DNA of 64,000 bases, from assembly GCA_035764005.1 (NCBI GenBank), contig DASTZZ010000055.1, forward strand, positions 96,810-160,809, in the 5' to 3' direction. This document shows, one piece after another, positions 48,833 through 58,289 of the stretch. Numbering within the stretch: position 1 is the stretch's first letter; every line of letters starts with the position of its first letter. The stretch is from Terriglobales bacterium. Its GTDB lineage: Bacteria > Acidobacteriota > Terriglobia > Terriglobales > Acidobacteriaceae. Under the pieces are notes generated by a model. That model worked only from the letters and a program-made list of their open reading frames with translations, ran no database searches and was not told the DNA's origin. The position numbers and the translations under genes were made by a program.

Positions 48833-49459
48833 ATGAGTGATCAGGAAGATGTCAAAGGTCCAGGAATTTCTCGACGCAGTTTCCTGAAGATCTCCGCTCT
48901 AACCACCTCTGCTCCGCTGGTCCTTGGTCCTACCGTCCTGGAAGTTGAAGGTCAGGAAGTTCACGTCTATGGCCCCGGCAAAACTCCAGTCACGCTGAAC
49001 GTCAACGGCAGGCGCCTCAGTGCCAATTTGGAACCGCGTGTTACCTTGCTCGACGCTCTGCGCGAGAAGTTCGAGGTCACCGGACCGAAGCGGGTCTGCG
49101 ATCGCGGCCTCTGCGGCGCCTGTACGGTGATGATGGACAACAAGGCCGTCTACGCCTGTTCGGTGCTGGCCATTGATGCGCAAGGCAAGCAGATCGTCAC
49201 TACCGACGGACTCGCGCCTGAAGGCAAGCTGCATCCAGTGTCGGCCGCGTTCGTCGATAACGACGCGCAACAATGCGGCTTCTGCACTCCGGGATTTGTG
49301 ATGGCGACCAAAGCCTTCCTTGATAAGCATCCGAACGCCACGAAAGAAGATCTCCATCGCGGGCTCGGCGGCAACTTCTGTCGGTGCGGAACTTACGCGG
49401 GGATCAAAGGCGCTGTTGCACAACTCTCGGGCGGCGGTCAGCAGAAAGGAGGCGCATAG
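48833..49459 (+). CDS. Molybdenum hydroxylase [2Fe-2S] subunit, Tat-exported
   Basis: A 208-residue electron-transfer subunit of the xanthine dehydrogenase family, closest in design to PaoA/YagT. The Tat signal is Ser-Arg-Arg-Ser-Phe-Leu-Lys near residues 13-19. The two clusters are Cys89/94/97/109 (plant-type) and Cys148/151/183/185. It passes electrons from the molybdenum subunit to FAD in a periplasmic complex. A GGAG and a GAGG ribosome binding site lie before the ATG. The large subunit gene follows after 2 bases. The repeat region upstream probably holds the promoter. Confidence 0.93.
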   Translation: MSDQEDVKGPGISRRSFLKISALTTSAPLVLGPTVLEVEGQEVHVYGPGKTPVTLNVNGRRLSANLEPRVTLLDALREKFEVTGPKRVCDRGLCGACTVMMDNKAVYACSVLAIDAQGKQIVTTDGLAPEGKLHPVSAAFVDNDAQQCGFCTPGFVMATKAFLDKHPNATKEDLHRGLGGNFCRCGTYAGIKGAVAQLSGGGQQKGGA

Positions 49460-49461
49460 CC

Positions 49462-51627
49462 ATGGCAACCGACTACAAATGGCCTGCAGCAGATCAACGC
49501 ACAGTAATCGGCAAACGCATGAACCGTGTCGATGGCCCGGTGAAATCCTCCGGACGCGCGAAGTACACCTATGACCTTGTGCGTCCCAACATGCTCTATG
49601 CGCACGGTGTGAAGTGCCCATACGCTCATGCCAAGGTCACTAAGATTGATACCAGCGCCGCCGAGAAGATGCCCGGCGTAGTTGCAGTACTGCCGATCAA
49701 CGATGTCGGCAAAGAGATCTTCTGGGCTGGAACCGACGTGGTCGCCGTCGCTGCAGTCGATGAGCCCACCGCTCGCGACGCAGTGCGCGCTATCAAAGTT
49801 GAGTACGAGCAGCTTCCCCACTTGGTACTCGACGAAAAGGAACCCGATCTCAGCGAAGCCGAGAAGAGCGAGTGGTACAAAGTCGCGCTGAAAGAAACCA
49901 GCGGCGATCCGACCAGCGCGTTCCAGCAATCGGAAGTAGTTCACGAGGGCTACTACGGAACTCCTGTAATCACGCACTGCTGCCTGGAGACACACGGCAG
50001 CATCTCCGAGTGGCCTGACTCAGACCACCTCTTCGTGCACATCTCCACCCAGAATGTGCCCGGCATCGCCGAACAGCTTGGCAAGGCCATCGACTTCCCT
50101 GCTTCGAACATTCATGTTCATCAGGATCACGTCGGCGGCGGCTTTGGCAGCAAGCTCGGCCTTGATCCCTGGGGAGTGGCGTCCGCGCAGCTTTCGAAGA
50201 AAGCCGGCGGCAAGCCGGTAAAAATGATGCTCGACCGTAAGCCAGAACTTGAGACGGCCGGCTGTCGTCCGTCGGCTCGGGCGCGAGTGAAAGTCGGCGC
50301 CAAGAAAGACGGCACGCTGCTCGCGTGGGAATCCTATTCCTGGGGTACGGGCGGCGTCGGTGGTGGCGGTTCTCCGCCGATTCCGTACGTGTGGAAGGTT
50401 CCGAATCAGCAGAAGCAGCACGTAAATGTCGTCAACAACATCGGCCCATCGCGCGCTTGGCGCGCGCCGAACCATCCGCAGGCGTGCGTCCTCACTATGT
50501 GCCCGCTGGATGATCTTGCTGCGAAGTTAAATATGGACACCTTCGACTTCGTGAAGAAGAACATCGACTTGCTCGATCCGCGTTCGAAGATTTATTCGGA
50601 AGAGCTCGATGTCGCGGACAAGTTGATGGGCTGGAAGGCGCGCTGGCATCCTCGCGGAGACAAGACCGCCGGACCGGTGAAGCAGGGACTCGGTCTCGCG
50701 CTGCACACATGGGGTGGACGCGGACATAACAGCAACACCGATCTAACCATCCATCCGGATGGATCGGTCGAAGTCAAAATGGGAACGCAGGACATCGGCA
50801 CCGGCACGCGCACGTCGATTCTGCAGGTCGTCTCCGACACGCTCGGCATTCCCATGGACCAGATCAATCTGCTGATCGGCGACAACCAGTATCCGCGCGA
50901 CAGCGCCTCTGGCGGCAGTAGCACGATTGGCGGCGTAAGTTCTGCCAATTTCCGCGCCGCAACCGACGCAAAGAACCAACTTTTCGCCAAAGTCGCTCCC
51001 GCCCTGAATGCTCAACCTGGCGATCTCGAAGCCGCCGATGGACGTGTTCGAGTAGCCAGCGATCACAACCGCAGCCTGAGCTGGAAAGAAGCCTGTGCCA
51101 AATTGGGAGCGACTTCGATCACCGCTCACGGCACCAATCCCGGCGAGGGCGATCTGACCAACAGCGGCGTGGGAGGCGTGCAGATGGCCGACGTCTCCGT
51201 CGATACCGAAACGGGAATCGTCAAAATCAACAAGATGGTCGGCGTGCAGGACTGCGGCCTGGTGATCAGCCCGAAGCAGGCGGAAAGCCAGGTGCTCGGC
51301 GCCATGATCATGGGCATCAGCTACTCGCTTTACGAAGAGAAGGTCATGGACCAGACCACGGGCACGATGCTGAACTCAAACATGGATATGTACCGCCTGG
51401 CCGGCCTGGGTGATGTCGGTGAGTTGGTCGTCCACTTAATGAGCGGCCCCGGCTACGACGAGCGTGGCGTGATCGGCATCGGCGAGCCTCCGACGGTATC
51501 GCCGGGCGCTGCCATCTCGAATGCAGTGGCCAACGCCATCGGAGTCCGTGTGCCATTTCTGCCGCTCACTCCGGAGCGCGTGCTGGAGGCACTGGAGAAA
51601 GCCGAGTCCGAAGGAGCTAAAGCATGA
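49462..51627 (+). CDS. Molybdenum hydroxylase molybdopterin-binding subunit
   Basis: The catalytic subunit, 721 residues from ATG 49462 (GGAGG ribosome binding site inside the previous gene). It oxidises aldehydes or N-heterocycles with water as oxygen source. Motifs include the Gly-Gly-Gly-Phe-Gly-Ser-Lys cofactor loop near residue 222, and the catalytic Glu675 in GIGEPPTVSPGAA. It has no signal peptide, so export would depend on the Tat signal of its partner. The next gene overlaps by four bases (ATGA). PaoC/YagR is the likely relative; the substrate is unknown. Confidence 0.92.
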   Translation: MATDYKWPAADQRTVIGKRMNRVDGPVKSSGRAKYTYDLVRPNMLYAHGVKCPYAHAKVTKIDTSAAEKMPGVVAVLPINDVGKEIFWAGTDVVAVAAVDEPTARDAVRAIKVEYEQLPHLVLDEKEPDLSEAEKSEWYKVALKETSGDPTSAFQQSEVVHEGYYGTPVITHCCLETHGSISEWPDSDHLFVHISTQNVPGIAEQLGKAIDFPASNIHVHQDHVGGGFGSKLGLDPWGVASAQLSKKAGGKPVKMMLDRKPELETAGCRPSARARVKVGAKKDGTLLAWESYSWGTGGVGGGGSPPIPYVWKVPNQQKQHVNVVNNIGPSRAWRAPNHPQACVLTMCPLDDLAAKLNMDTFDFVKKNIDLLDPRSKIYSEELDVADKLMGWKARWHPRGDKTAGPVKQGLGLALHTWGGRGHNSNTDLTIHPDGSVEVKMGTQDIGTGTRTSILQVVSDTLGIPMDQINLLIGDNQYPRDSASGGSSTIGGVSSANFRAATDAKNQLFAKVAPALNAQPGDLEAADGRVRVASDHNRSLSWKEACAKLGATSITAHGTNPGEGDLTNSGVGGVQMADVSVDTETGIVKINKMVGVQDCGLVISPKQAESQVLGAMIMGISYSLYEEKVMDQTTGTMLNSNMDMYRLAGLGDVGELVVHLMSGPGYDERGVIGIGEPPTVSPGAAISNAVANAIGVRVPFLPLTPERVLEALEKAESEGAKA

Positions 51628-52616
51628 GAGCCTTCGAATACACCGTCCCAAAAGAGAAAAAGCAGGCAGTCGCGCTGCTGGGCAAACAGTGGAACGACGC
51701 CGAGGTGCTCGCCGGCGGCAGCGATCTGCTGGGCTTGATGAAAGACGACATTGTTCATCCCAAGCGCCTGGTGAATGTAAAGAGCATCAGTGACCTGCAC
51801 GGCATCACCTATGGCACGCAGGGATTGCGCATCGGAGCACTGGCGACGCTGCTCGAAATTTCCGAGCATGCCCAGGTAAAGCAGCACTATCCCATCCTGG
51901 CGCAAGCCGCCGGAGATGCTGCCAGTCCGCAGATTCGCAATGTCGCGACCATCGGCGGCAACATGTGCCAGAGGCCGCGATGCTGGTGGTTCCGAAATGG
52001 ATTTGGACTGCTGGCCATTGGACCAGACGGCAAGTCGCTGGTGCTCGAAGGTGACAATCGCCATCATGCCATTTTGGGAAACGATGGTCCGGCCTACTTC
52101 GTGAGCCCGTCGACCGTTGCTCCCGTATTAATCGCCTACAACGCCAGAATCCGACTGCTGGGTCCGGGCGGACCGCGCGAGGTTCCACTGGAGAAATTCT
52201 TCGTAATTCCCAAATCGGAAAACGAACGCGAGCATGACGTGCGTCCAAACGAGATCGTCACCGACATCGTGGTTCCGGCTCCGCCTGCCGGAGCCAAGGT
52301 TTCCCATTATGAGATCCGGCAGAAAGAGGCCTTCGACTGGCCGTATGCAACCGCTTCCGTGATTCTTGACATGAACGGTGACAGCGTTCGCGCGGCGCGG
52401 GTCGTGATGAGCCACGTCGCGCCAATCCCCTGGGTCTCAAACGAAGCGGCTCAGGCCCTGAATGGGAAATCTATTTCGGAAGAAACGGCCGACGCTGCTG
52501 GAGCTGCGGCTGTAGCGAACGCCAAAAGCCTCGGCCGCAACAAGCACAAGATCAAGTTGGCTCGGGTTGCGGTCAAACGCGCCATCCTGCAGGCGGCGAA
52601 AGGAGAACGGGCATGA
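51624..52616 (+). CDS. Molybdenum hydroxylase FAD-binding subunit
   Basis: The 330-residue flavoprotein subunit has the FAD loop LAGGSDLLGLM (residues 29-39) and ATIGGNMCQRPRCWWFR (108-124). Cys115 and Cys120 in the second motif resemble the cysteines that hold an extra [4Fe-4S] cluster in PaoB/YagS. The start overlaps the large-subunit stop, and its own stop overlaps the next gene (ATGA at 52613). It completes the three-subunit complex. Confidence 0.92.
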   Translation: MRAFEYTVPKEKKQAVALLGKQWNDAEVLAGGSDLLGLMKDDIVHPKRLVNVKSISDLHGITYGTQGLRIGALATLLEISEHAQVKQHYPILAQAAGDAASPQIRNVATIGGNMCQRPRCWWFRNGFGLLAIGPDGKSLVLEGDNRHHAILGNDGPAYFVSPSTVAPVLIAYNARIRLLGPGGPREVPLEKFFVIPKSENEREHDVRPNEIVTDIVVPAPPAGAKVSHYEIRQKEAFDWPYATASVILDMNGDSVRAARVVMSHVAPIPWVSNEAAQALNGKSISEETADAAGAAAVANAKSLGRNKHKIKLARVAVKRAILQAAKGERA

Positions 52617-52843
52617 TTGTCGACGAACGGGAACGTTTCAACACGAACCATCCGGACCTGTGTCCCTCGCTACGCTGGAAACGGATCTACCTAAACGTCG
52701 AGCCAGATCCCACTGTCCCACCCTGCAACGACGGCAACTTCTGGTGCGTGCACACGCAGACCTGCATTGGACCTGACGGCAAACTCGCCGAGCCGGGCAA
52801 TTGCCGGTCGCATCGAGAGTGTCACACCGGCAAATGCGGCTGA
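52613..52843 (+). CDS. Small Cys-rich protein of the molybdenum hydroxylase operon
   Basis: A 76-residue protein whose start overlaps the FAD-subunit stop. It has seven Cys: one near residue 17, one near 38, then Trp-Cys-Val-His, Thr-Cys-Ile-Gly, Asn-Cys-Arg-Ser, Glu-Cys-His and a C-terminal Lys-Cys-Gly. No signal peptide is present. It is not one of the known Mo-hydroxylase maturation proteins (PaoD/XdhC types). It may help insert metal clusters or bind the complex. The coupling makes it a real gene, but its role is unknown. Confidence 0.75.
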   Translation: MIVDERERFNTNHPDLCPSLRWKRIYLNVEPDPTVPPCNDGNFWCVHTQTCIGPDGKLAEPGNCRSHRECHTGKCG

Positions 52844-52918
52844 TTTATGCGCCCGCCAGCGATAAAATGTAGAAGAGAATTTTGCTGCTCAGGCATCGAA
52901 ATCCTCAGGGAGTTCCTT

Positions 52919-53596
52919 ATGCGCAGTTTATTTACTTCTCTCTTCTCCGCTCTGATTCTGACTTCCCTCTCGTTTGCCAGCCAGCCGTCGCAGAAGATCA
53001 GCGGTGACTATCTGGAAAGCCGCAGCGCTGACGTGTACGTGGCCCAGTGCTTTGCGAACAGCGAGGTCAACCTTACAGGCGATCAGGCGCTACTTGCCTG
53101 GCATGTGAACCATGGGATTTGGAACGGGCAGAACCTCGATGGACTCACCGTGATTGCCGCTGTAAAGGCCAGCGCGACCATTGGAGATCCTTACGCCAGC
53201 CCTTATCCGGCAAAGTCGGTGATGCTGGTCGATGAGCAGGCTACACCGGCCCAGCGTGAGGCGCTGGTTTCTTTCGCCGAGCACATGGGTGGGAAGCTGG
53301 TTTCCGACGTGGTGAAAGTGATCCCCACTACGATCGAGATGAGTGTCTTTCACGACGCCGCTCATCACGGCCAGGGAATCCTCCGCGCCGGGCAGTTGGC
53401 GGAGATCCGCACACGGGCTCTCACCGAGAACGATCATTCCTGTGGCGCCGAGGTCACCTATTATCCTCCGCTGGCCAAGCTGAATCACTCGATGGCGGCT
53501 GTCGCCATGACCGATGAGTATCAAGGTCCCGGATTAGGTGTTGACTGGGATCGTCACGGCAAACGCAGCGCCTTCGTCGGCAGCTTCGCCGAGTAA
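52919..53596 (+). CDS. Exported DUF1326-like protein
   Basis: From ATG 52919 (with a CAGGGAG ribosome binding site) the 225-residue protein has a signal peptide ending near Ser-Phe-Ala-Ser (residue 18). The body resembles the DUF1326 family: Ser-Gly-Asp-Tyr-Leu-Glu-Ser-Arg-Ser-Ala-Asp and a later Cys/Phe region, with conserved Trp and His. The family is found in soil bacteria and has no assigned function. It lies 75 bases after the hydroxylase operon and may or may not belong to it. Confidence 0.7.
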   Translation: MRSLFTSLFSALILTSLSFASQPSQKISGDYLESRSADVYVAQCFANSEVNLTGDQALLAWHVNHGIWNGQNLDGLTVIAAVKASATIGDPYASPYPAKSVMLVDEQATPAQREALVSFAEHMGGKLVSDVVKVIPTTIEMSVFHDAAHHGQGILRAGQLAEIRTRALTENDHSCGAEVTYYPPLAKLNHSMAAVAMTDEYQGPGLGVDWDRHGKRSAFVGSFAE

Positions 53597-53855
53597 GACC
53601 CAAATCGGGAACGACTCCCTATCGGGCTGATCGCGCTTGCAGTGGCCGACTTGCTGTAAGCGCGAATCCTTGATCGGATCGCCGGTGTCGAACACCAGAT
53701 ACAGAATCACCCATTCGCTACCGCGAACGGTACTGACGCTGAGCCCCGGTCGCTCACTTAACTCGTGTCATTTAACCCTTAACTTTGCCTTGGGTATCCT
53801 TTCGGGCTAAGAGTAAGACCCTTACCTGATCCATCCAGAGTAGATGCTTCCGTAG

Positions 53856-53878
53856 CCTCCACGAAGTCCCCGTGGAGG
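53856..53878 (+). promoter_or_regulatory. Hairpin covering the ribosome binding site
   Basis: CCTCCACG and CGTGGAGG form a perfect 8-bp stem with a 7-base loop. The GGAGG of the right arm is the only good ribosome binding site of the next gene and lies four bases from its ATG at 53883. If the stem forms in the mRNA, translation would be reduced. The rest of the 286-base gap upstream shows no gene. Confidence 0.6.
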
Positions 53879-53882
53879 TTGA

Positions 53883-54935
53883 ATGCGATCTACTCGCAAA
53901 AACATTCTTAGTACTGCACTCATAATCGGCTGCTCTGCTGGAGCTGCCTTCATCTCAGGCTGTGGAACCAGCAGCACGGTAACTGCATCGAATGCGAGCT
54001 CACTTACAACTCCGACTCCTGTCGGCAATCCAACACCGACTCCGATTCCCACACCAAGCCCCACGCCAACTCCGACGCCCACTCCTACGCCCACGCCCAG
54101 TGCTGTTCCTCATTCATCGCACGTGGTGCTGGTAATCGAGGAGAACCACATGTTCAGCGAGGTGTACCCGAACGGAATGCCGTGGCTGGTCTCACAGGGA
54201 AATCAATACGGCTACACCTTGAATTACCACGCAGACACGCCCGGGTCGCTGATGGACTATCTGTGGCTCTCGTCTGGCAGTTGTCACAACGCGCAGAATT
54301 GCACACTTCCAGCAGGCACGAACGACTTTGGCTGCCAGGGCGATGCGTGTTCATCGCCAATTACCGATGACAACATTTTCCTTGAGCTGGATCGAGCTGG
54401 CCTGACCTGGAAGCTCTACGCTCAATCGCTCCCCAGTGTCGGATACATGGGCGGAGACTCGGGCGCGTACGTTGACCGGCACAATCCCGCGAAGTGGTAC
54501 GACTACGTGATCAAGACGCCGTCGGCACAGCAGAAAATCGTGCCGTTCACGCAATTCGCGACTGATCTTGCGTCCAACCAGCTCCCCAACTACTCGCTGA
54601 TCATTCCCGACGTGAACAACGATGCCCATGACGGCAGCGTTGGGCAGGCCGACACTTTCCTGGCCAACAACGTCTCTCCGCTGCTGAACTCGCCGGCATT
54701 CCAGCCGGGCGAAGACGGACTGTTGTTTGTCACGTTCGACGAGTGTGATGGAGCCGTGGGGGCTTGCCCAGAACAGGTGTACACGGCTGTGATCGGTCCC
54801 AAAGTAAAACCGCAGACCGTCTCATCGACGCTGTACAAGCACGAGAACATGTTGCGTACCATGCTCGATGCGCTTGGGATTACGACCTACCCCGGCGCGT
54901 CGGCGACTGCGGCGGATATGACTGACTTCTTCTAG
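53883..54935 (+). CDS. Phosphoesterase-family lipoprotein
   Basis: The 350-residue protein has a lipoprotein-type signal with Ser-Gly-Cys near residue 27. A Thr/Pro linker of about 35 residues (Thr-Pro repeats) follows. The catalytic region from about residue 78 has Val-Leu-Val-Ile-Glu-Glu-Asn-His and Phe-Asp-Glu-Cys-Asp, typical of the phosphoesterase family that includes bacterial phospholipase C and acid phosphatase AcpA. The site would bind metal and hydrolyse phosphate esters at the cell surface. The ribosome binding site is inside a hairpin. Confidence 0.8.
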   Translation: MRSTRKNILSTALIIGCSAGAAFISGCGTSSTVTASNASSLTTPTPVGNPTPTPIPTPSPTPTPTPTPTPTPSAVPHSSHVVLVIEENHMFSEVYPNGMPWLVSQGNQYGYTLNYHADTPGSLMDYLWLSSGSCHNAQNCTLPAGTNDFGCQGDACSSPITDDNIFLELDRAGLTWKLYAQSLPSVGYMGGDSGAYVDRHNPAKWYDYVIKTPSAQQKIVPFTQFATDLASNQLPNYSLIIPDVNNDAHDGSVGQADTFLANNVSPLLNSPAFQPGEDGLLFVTFDECDGAVGACPEQVYTAVIGPKVKPQTVSSTLYKHENMLRTMLDALGITTYPGASATAADMTDFF

Positions 54936-55054
54936 GCAGCGAGAGCGGGAAGGCACGGCTTAATCGTTGGGTGCCGCGCCTTCGCGAAACTCCGTCCGGA
55001 AGCAGGAAGTTTTGCGGTCGACCGTCTTTTCTTCGACGGCCTCGAACGCGCGCC

Positions 55055-55405
55055 TTAGTGAACGGCAACTGTCGCGCGCTCTGTTTGCAGTGCTTCTCGC
55101 AGCTTTGAAAGAAGCTCCAGTTCGGTCATTCCATGTTCAACGAGAATACTGGGATAGCGTTCCAACAGGTCGGCAGCCTCGTCGTCCGGAGCGCATTCTC
55201 GATCGAGCAGTACCAGATCGAAGCTGCAGAGATGACACATCTGCTCCGCCGCAAACAGCGTGCTGGCGGAAGCAACCACATACCCTGCAGCGTGAAGGGT
55301 GTATTCCCGGTTCTGCATCCGCTCGATGTCCGGACAGACGGAAAGCAGCACCGGCCAGTGTGAGCTTTCGTAATTGTCGGCGATGTTGGGGCCGAGCCAT
55401 TGCAT
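55055..55405 (-). CDS. Receiver-like hypothetical protein
   Basis: A 116-residue protein with the alternating strand-helix pattern of a response-regulator receiver. The segment Phe-Asp-Leu-Val-Leu-Leu-Asp-Arg-Glu-Cys (residues about 66-75) places an Asp at the phosphorylation strand. Other receiver landmarks, such as the acidic pair at the N-terminus and the late Lys, are unclear. It is probably a degenerate or divergent receiver. It stands alone, convergent with the phosphoesterase gene. Confidence 0.55.
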   Translation of the reverse strand: MQWLGPNIADNYESSHWPVLLSVCPDIERMQNREYTLHAAGYVVASASTLFAAEQMCHLCSFDLVLLDRECAPDDEAADLLERYPSILVEHGMTELELLSKLREALQTERATVAVH

Positions 55406-55492
55406 AGGGGTACTCCTGAGGCTCAGAGCTGATCGTTTATCAGTTTGGTTCGGGGGGACGGGGAGGCATTCTCATCATTGTCACGGAAACTG

Positions 55493-56380
55493 TCAAGAAC
55501 TTTTTTCAATTTGGGTTCGGGCTGCTTCTGCCCGTTTGGCCAATTCGGGAACGCCTAATCGTTCACAGACGACCCCAAAGTCGGCGCGAGGGCTCGTCCA
55601 GCGCAGTTCGTCCAAGTCACTGAAAACAGGCACGTCTAGCCGCAAAGTCGCCAACTTGCGGAAAAGCAGCGCATCTTCCCAATCCGAGAACAACGACTCG
55701 GCGAGAGCGCGGGCACGACGGATGCTGGGATGCCATTTCTGCCAATCCTTTGGGATTGCTTCCAGATTCTCGTATTGGGAAAGAGCCAGCGCTGCCGCCT
55801 TCATTCCCCAACCGGGAAGTCCAGGATAGCCGTCGGCAGTGTCGCCAACCACGGCGAGAAAGTCAGGGATGGATTTCGGCTTGACCCCGAACTTCTCGAC
55901 TATGCCGTTTTCATCGCGCAGGATTTCGCGGCGGCGGTCGAGTTGGACGATTCGACTACCAACAACGCACTGCCCGAGGTCCTTATCCGGGGTGCAGATG
56001 ATCACTTGCTCGACGCGCTCATCCAGCGAAGCTTTTGCGGCAGCTGAGGCGAGGGCATCGTCCGCTTCAAACTCGACCATCGGCCAAACCACTACTCCGA
56101 GAGCGCGGAGCGCATCTTCCAGAATTGGAAATTGCGAGAGCAGTTCCGGAGGCACGCCTTCGCTGGTTTTGTATCCGGCGTACAAGTCGTTGCGAAAGGA
56201 CTCGACTACATGATCGGTAGCAACGCCGATATGCGTCGCGCCGGCTTCGATCATCGACAGGACTGAAGCCGTGACGCCACGCACTGCGGCGATCTCCTGC
56301 CCGGTGGCATCGACCGAGCTCGGCAGCGCGAAGAAGTACCGGAACAGTTCGTAAGTGCCGTCGATGAGATGGACTTTCAT
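55493..56380 (-). CDS. Stand-alone 5'-3' exonuclease
   Basis: A 295-residue nuclease of the type normally fused to the N-terminus of DNA polymerase I. It carries the acidic metal-binding motifs: Leu-Ile-Asp-Gly-Thr near the start, Glu-Ala-Asp-Asp-Ala at about residue 106, Thr-Pro-Asp-Lys-Asp-Leu, and GDTADGYPGLPGWGMKAA, the helix-hairpin-helix. No polymerase domain follows; the protein stops. It may process Okazaki fragments or repair flaps. It lies on the minus strand with 87 bases to the next gene. Confidence 0.87.
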   Translation of the reverse strand: MKVHLIDGTYELFRYFFALPSSVDATGQEIAAVRGVTASVLSMIEAGATHIGVATDHVVESFRNDLYAGYKTSEGVPPELLSQFPILEDALRALGVVVWPMVEFEADDALASAAAKASLDERVEQVIICTPDKDLGQCVVGSRIVQLDRRREILRDENGIVEKFGVKPKSIPDFLAVVGDTADGYPGLPGWGMKAAALALSQYENLEAIPKDWQKWHPSIRRARALAESLFSDWEDALLFRKLATLRLDVPVFSDLDELRWTSPRADFGVVCERLGVPELAKRAEAARTQIEKSS

Positions 56381-56520
56381 CAGAACTGCCGCCGTAACCC
56401 GTCAAGGCAACCGGGTTTCTTGCGGCTGCGAACGCCGCGCTGAACCGAACTCAAAATACCCCGGACCTCGATGATCTTGTCGTGGAACCTGGGAACTCAG
56501 GCATGATGTCCGTGATTCCG

Positions 56521-58230
56521 TTAGCGCGAGACCGTCGCTAAGTTCGAATACAGCGAATCGATCTGCTCCTTGTATTTCTCTTCGATCGCCTTGCGACGCA
56601 GCTTCAACGTTGGCGTTACCTCGCCGGCGGAGACGGTGAAGTCGTCAGGAACGAGCACGATCTTCTTTATGGTTTCGAAGTGCGCGAGGTCCTGGTTCAC
56701 ATCAGCTAGAATGCGATCGAACTCTTCGATCACCCTGGCATCGCTTACCAACTCTTCCCGCGAGTGGAACGCTATGTCTCGCTCCCGCGCCCATTGTTCC
56801 AAAGCGGGAAAGTTGGGTGAAATAATCACGCTGGCAAACTTCCGTCCGTTACCGATGACGATCGGATGCGCGACAAGAGGCGACAGCTTCAGCTTGGCCT
56901 CAATCGGCTGCGGAGCGATGAACTTTCCGCCGCTGGTCTTGATGAGGTCCTTTTTGCGATCGGTGATGCTGAGGAAGCCCAACGCATCGATTGTGCCGAT
57001 GTCGCCTGTTTTGAACCAATCGCCCTCGAAGGCTCTGGCGGTTTCCGCAGGATTATGCCAGTAGCTTTTGAATATCGAAGGACCGCGCACGAGCAGTTCG
57101 CCATCAGGCGCGATACGGCATTCGACATTCGCCAGCGGCTTGCCTACCGTGCCCAGCTTGTTTGCCTCGGGAGTATTTACGGCGATCACTGGCGATGTTT
57201 CGGTGAGGCCATAGCCTTCGAGGATGCGAATGCCCACATCGGCATACCAGCGCGCGAGATCGATTCCCAGTGGCGCGCCGCCGGAGACAAACATCTGCGT
57301 GCGTCCTCCGAACCATGCATAAACCTTCGAGTAGATCAGCTTATTGGCGGCCTTCCAGCGCCAATCTGAAGGCTTTTCGCCGCGCACGATCTCGGCCCGA
57401 TGCTGCTGCCCAATCCGCAGCGCCCAGGCGTAGATCTTGTGTTTCAGTCCGGAACTCGCCCGACGATCCACCTCCTGGCGGACTTTCTCGTAAACGCGCG
57501 GAACGCCGACGAACAGGTGCGGGCGCGTCTGCTGCAACTTCGCCGCCAGTTCATCGAAGCTGGGGCAGTATGCAAGCGTGACACCGCGCAACAAGCACAG
57601 ATAATCAACGTGTCGCGCAGTCACATGCGATAACGGCAGAAACGACAAGGAAACCTGGCCGGGCTGCCAGCCGAGGCTCTGCCCTGTTTGTTCCAAATTG
57701 GAAGCGATGTTGCCGTGCGTGAGCATCACGCCTTTGGAGACACCGGTCGTTCCCGAGGTGTAGATGATGGTGGCGAGATCGTCGGGAGCAACGGCCTTCG
57801 CGGCCGTGTCGAACTGCGCATCGCGATCGACTGGCGCCTCGGCTTGCATGATGGTGCTCATGCGCATCGCTTCAGCGGTGTTGATTTCGTCCATCACCAC
57901 GACGTGCTCGAGCCTGGTCCGCGCTCGGATGCTGAGGATCTTTTCGAGCTGCTTCTGAGTGGAAACGAAGATTGCTTGAGCGCCGGAGTTCTCCAGCATG
58001 AACTCGGTCTGCTCAGCAGTGAGCGTCGGGTAAATGGGTACGTCTACGACGCCGAGTAACAGACAAGCCCAGTCAGTGATTGCCCACTCAAAACGATTCT
58101 CGGCGATCAGCGCGACACGATCACCTTTCGCGATCCCCCACTGCTGCAACTGGCGCGCCGTGTGGTACACGCGCGCGTATAGTTCCCGCGAGCTGATGTC
58201 GCACCAGGTATCTGAGCGTTCGTAGCTCAT
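56521..58230 (-). CDS. Long-chain acyl-CoA synthetase (AMP-forming)
   Basis: The 569-residue adenylating enzyme activates fatty acids to acyl-CoA. The AMP loop is [13 protein letters not shown], with Gly-Tyr-Gly-Leu-Thr-Glu-Thr and a later Thr-Gly-Asp-Ile-Gly. The N-terminus may be longer: codons in frame upstream of ATG 58230 read Leu-Arg-Thr-Leu-Asn-Asp-Ile-Phe-Phe, as in relatives, but no ATG, GTG or TTG was found there; a CTG near 58284 is possible. It follows the TetR gene on the same strand, which probably controls it. Confidence 0.88.
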   Translation of the reverse strand: MSYERSDTWCDISSRELYARVYHTARQLQQWGIAKGDRVALIAENRFEWAITDWACLLLGVVDVPIYPTLTAEQTEFMLENSGAQAIFVSTQKQLEKILSIRARTRLEHVVVMDEINTAEAMRMSTIMQAEAPVDRDAQFDTAAKAVAPDDLATIIYTSGTTGVSKGVMLTHGNIASNLEQTGQSLGWQPGQVSLSFLPLSHVTARHVDYLCLLRGVTLAYCPSFDELAAKLQQTRPHLFVGVPRVYEKVRQEVDRRASSGLKHKIYAWALRIGQQHRAEIVRGEKPSDWRWKAANKLIYSKVYAWFGGRTQMFVSGGAPLGIDLARWYADVGIRILEGYGLTETSPVIAVNTPEANKLGTVGKPLANVECRIAPDGELLVRGPSIFKSYWHNPAETARAFEGDWFKTGDIGTIDALGFLSITDRKKDLIKTSGGKFIAPQPIEAKLKLSPLVAHPIVIGNGRKFASVIISPNFPALEQWARERDIAFHSREELVSDARVIEEFDRILADVNQDLAHFETIKKIVLVPDDFTVSAGEVTPTLKLRRKAIEEKYKEQIDSLYSNLATVSR

Positions 58231-58289
58231 GACGCGCGGCAGGTCGCGGTCAACCGCAACGAAGAAGATGTCGTTGAGAGTGCGAAGGC

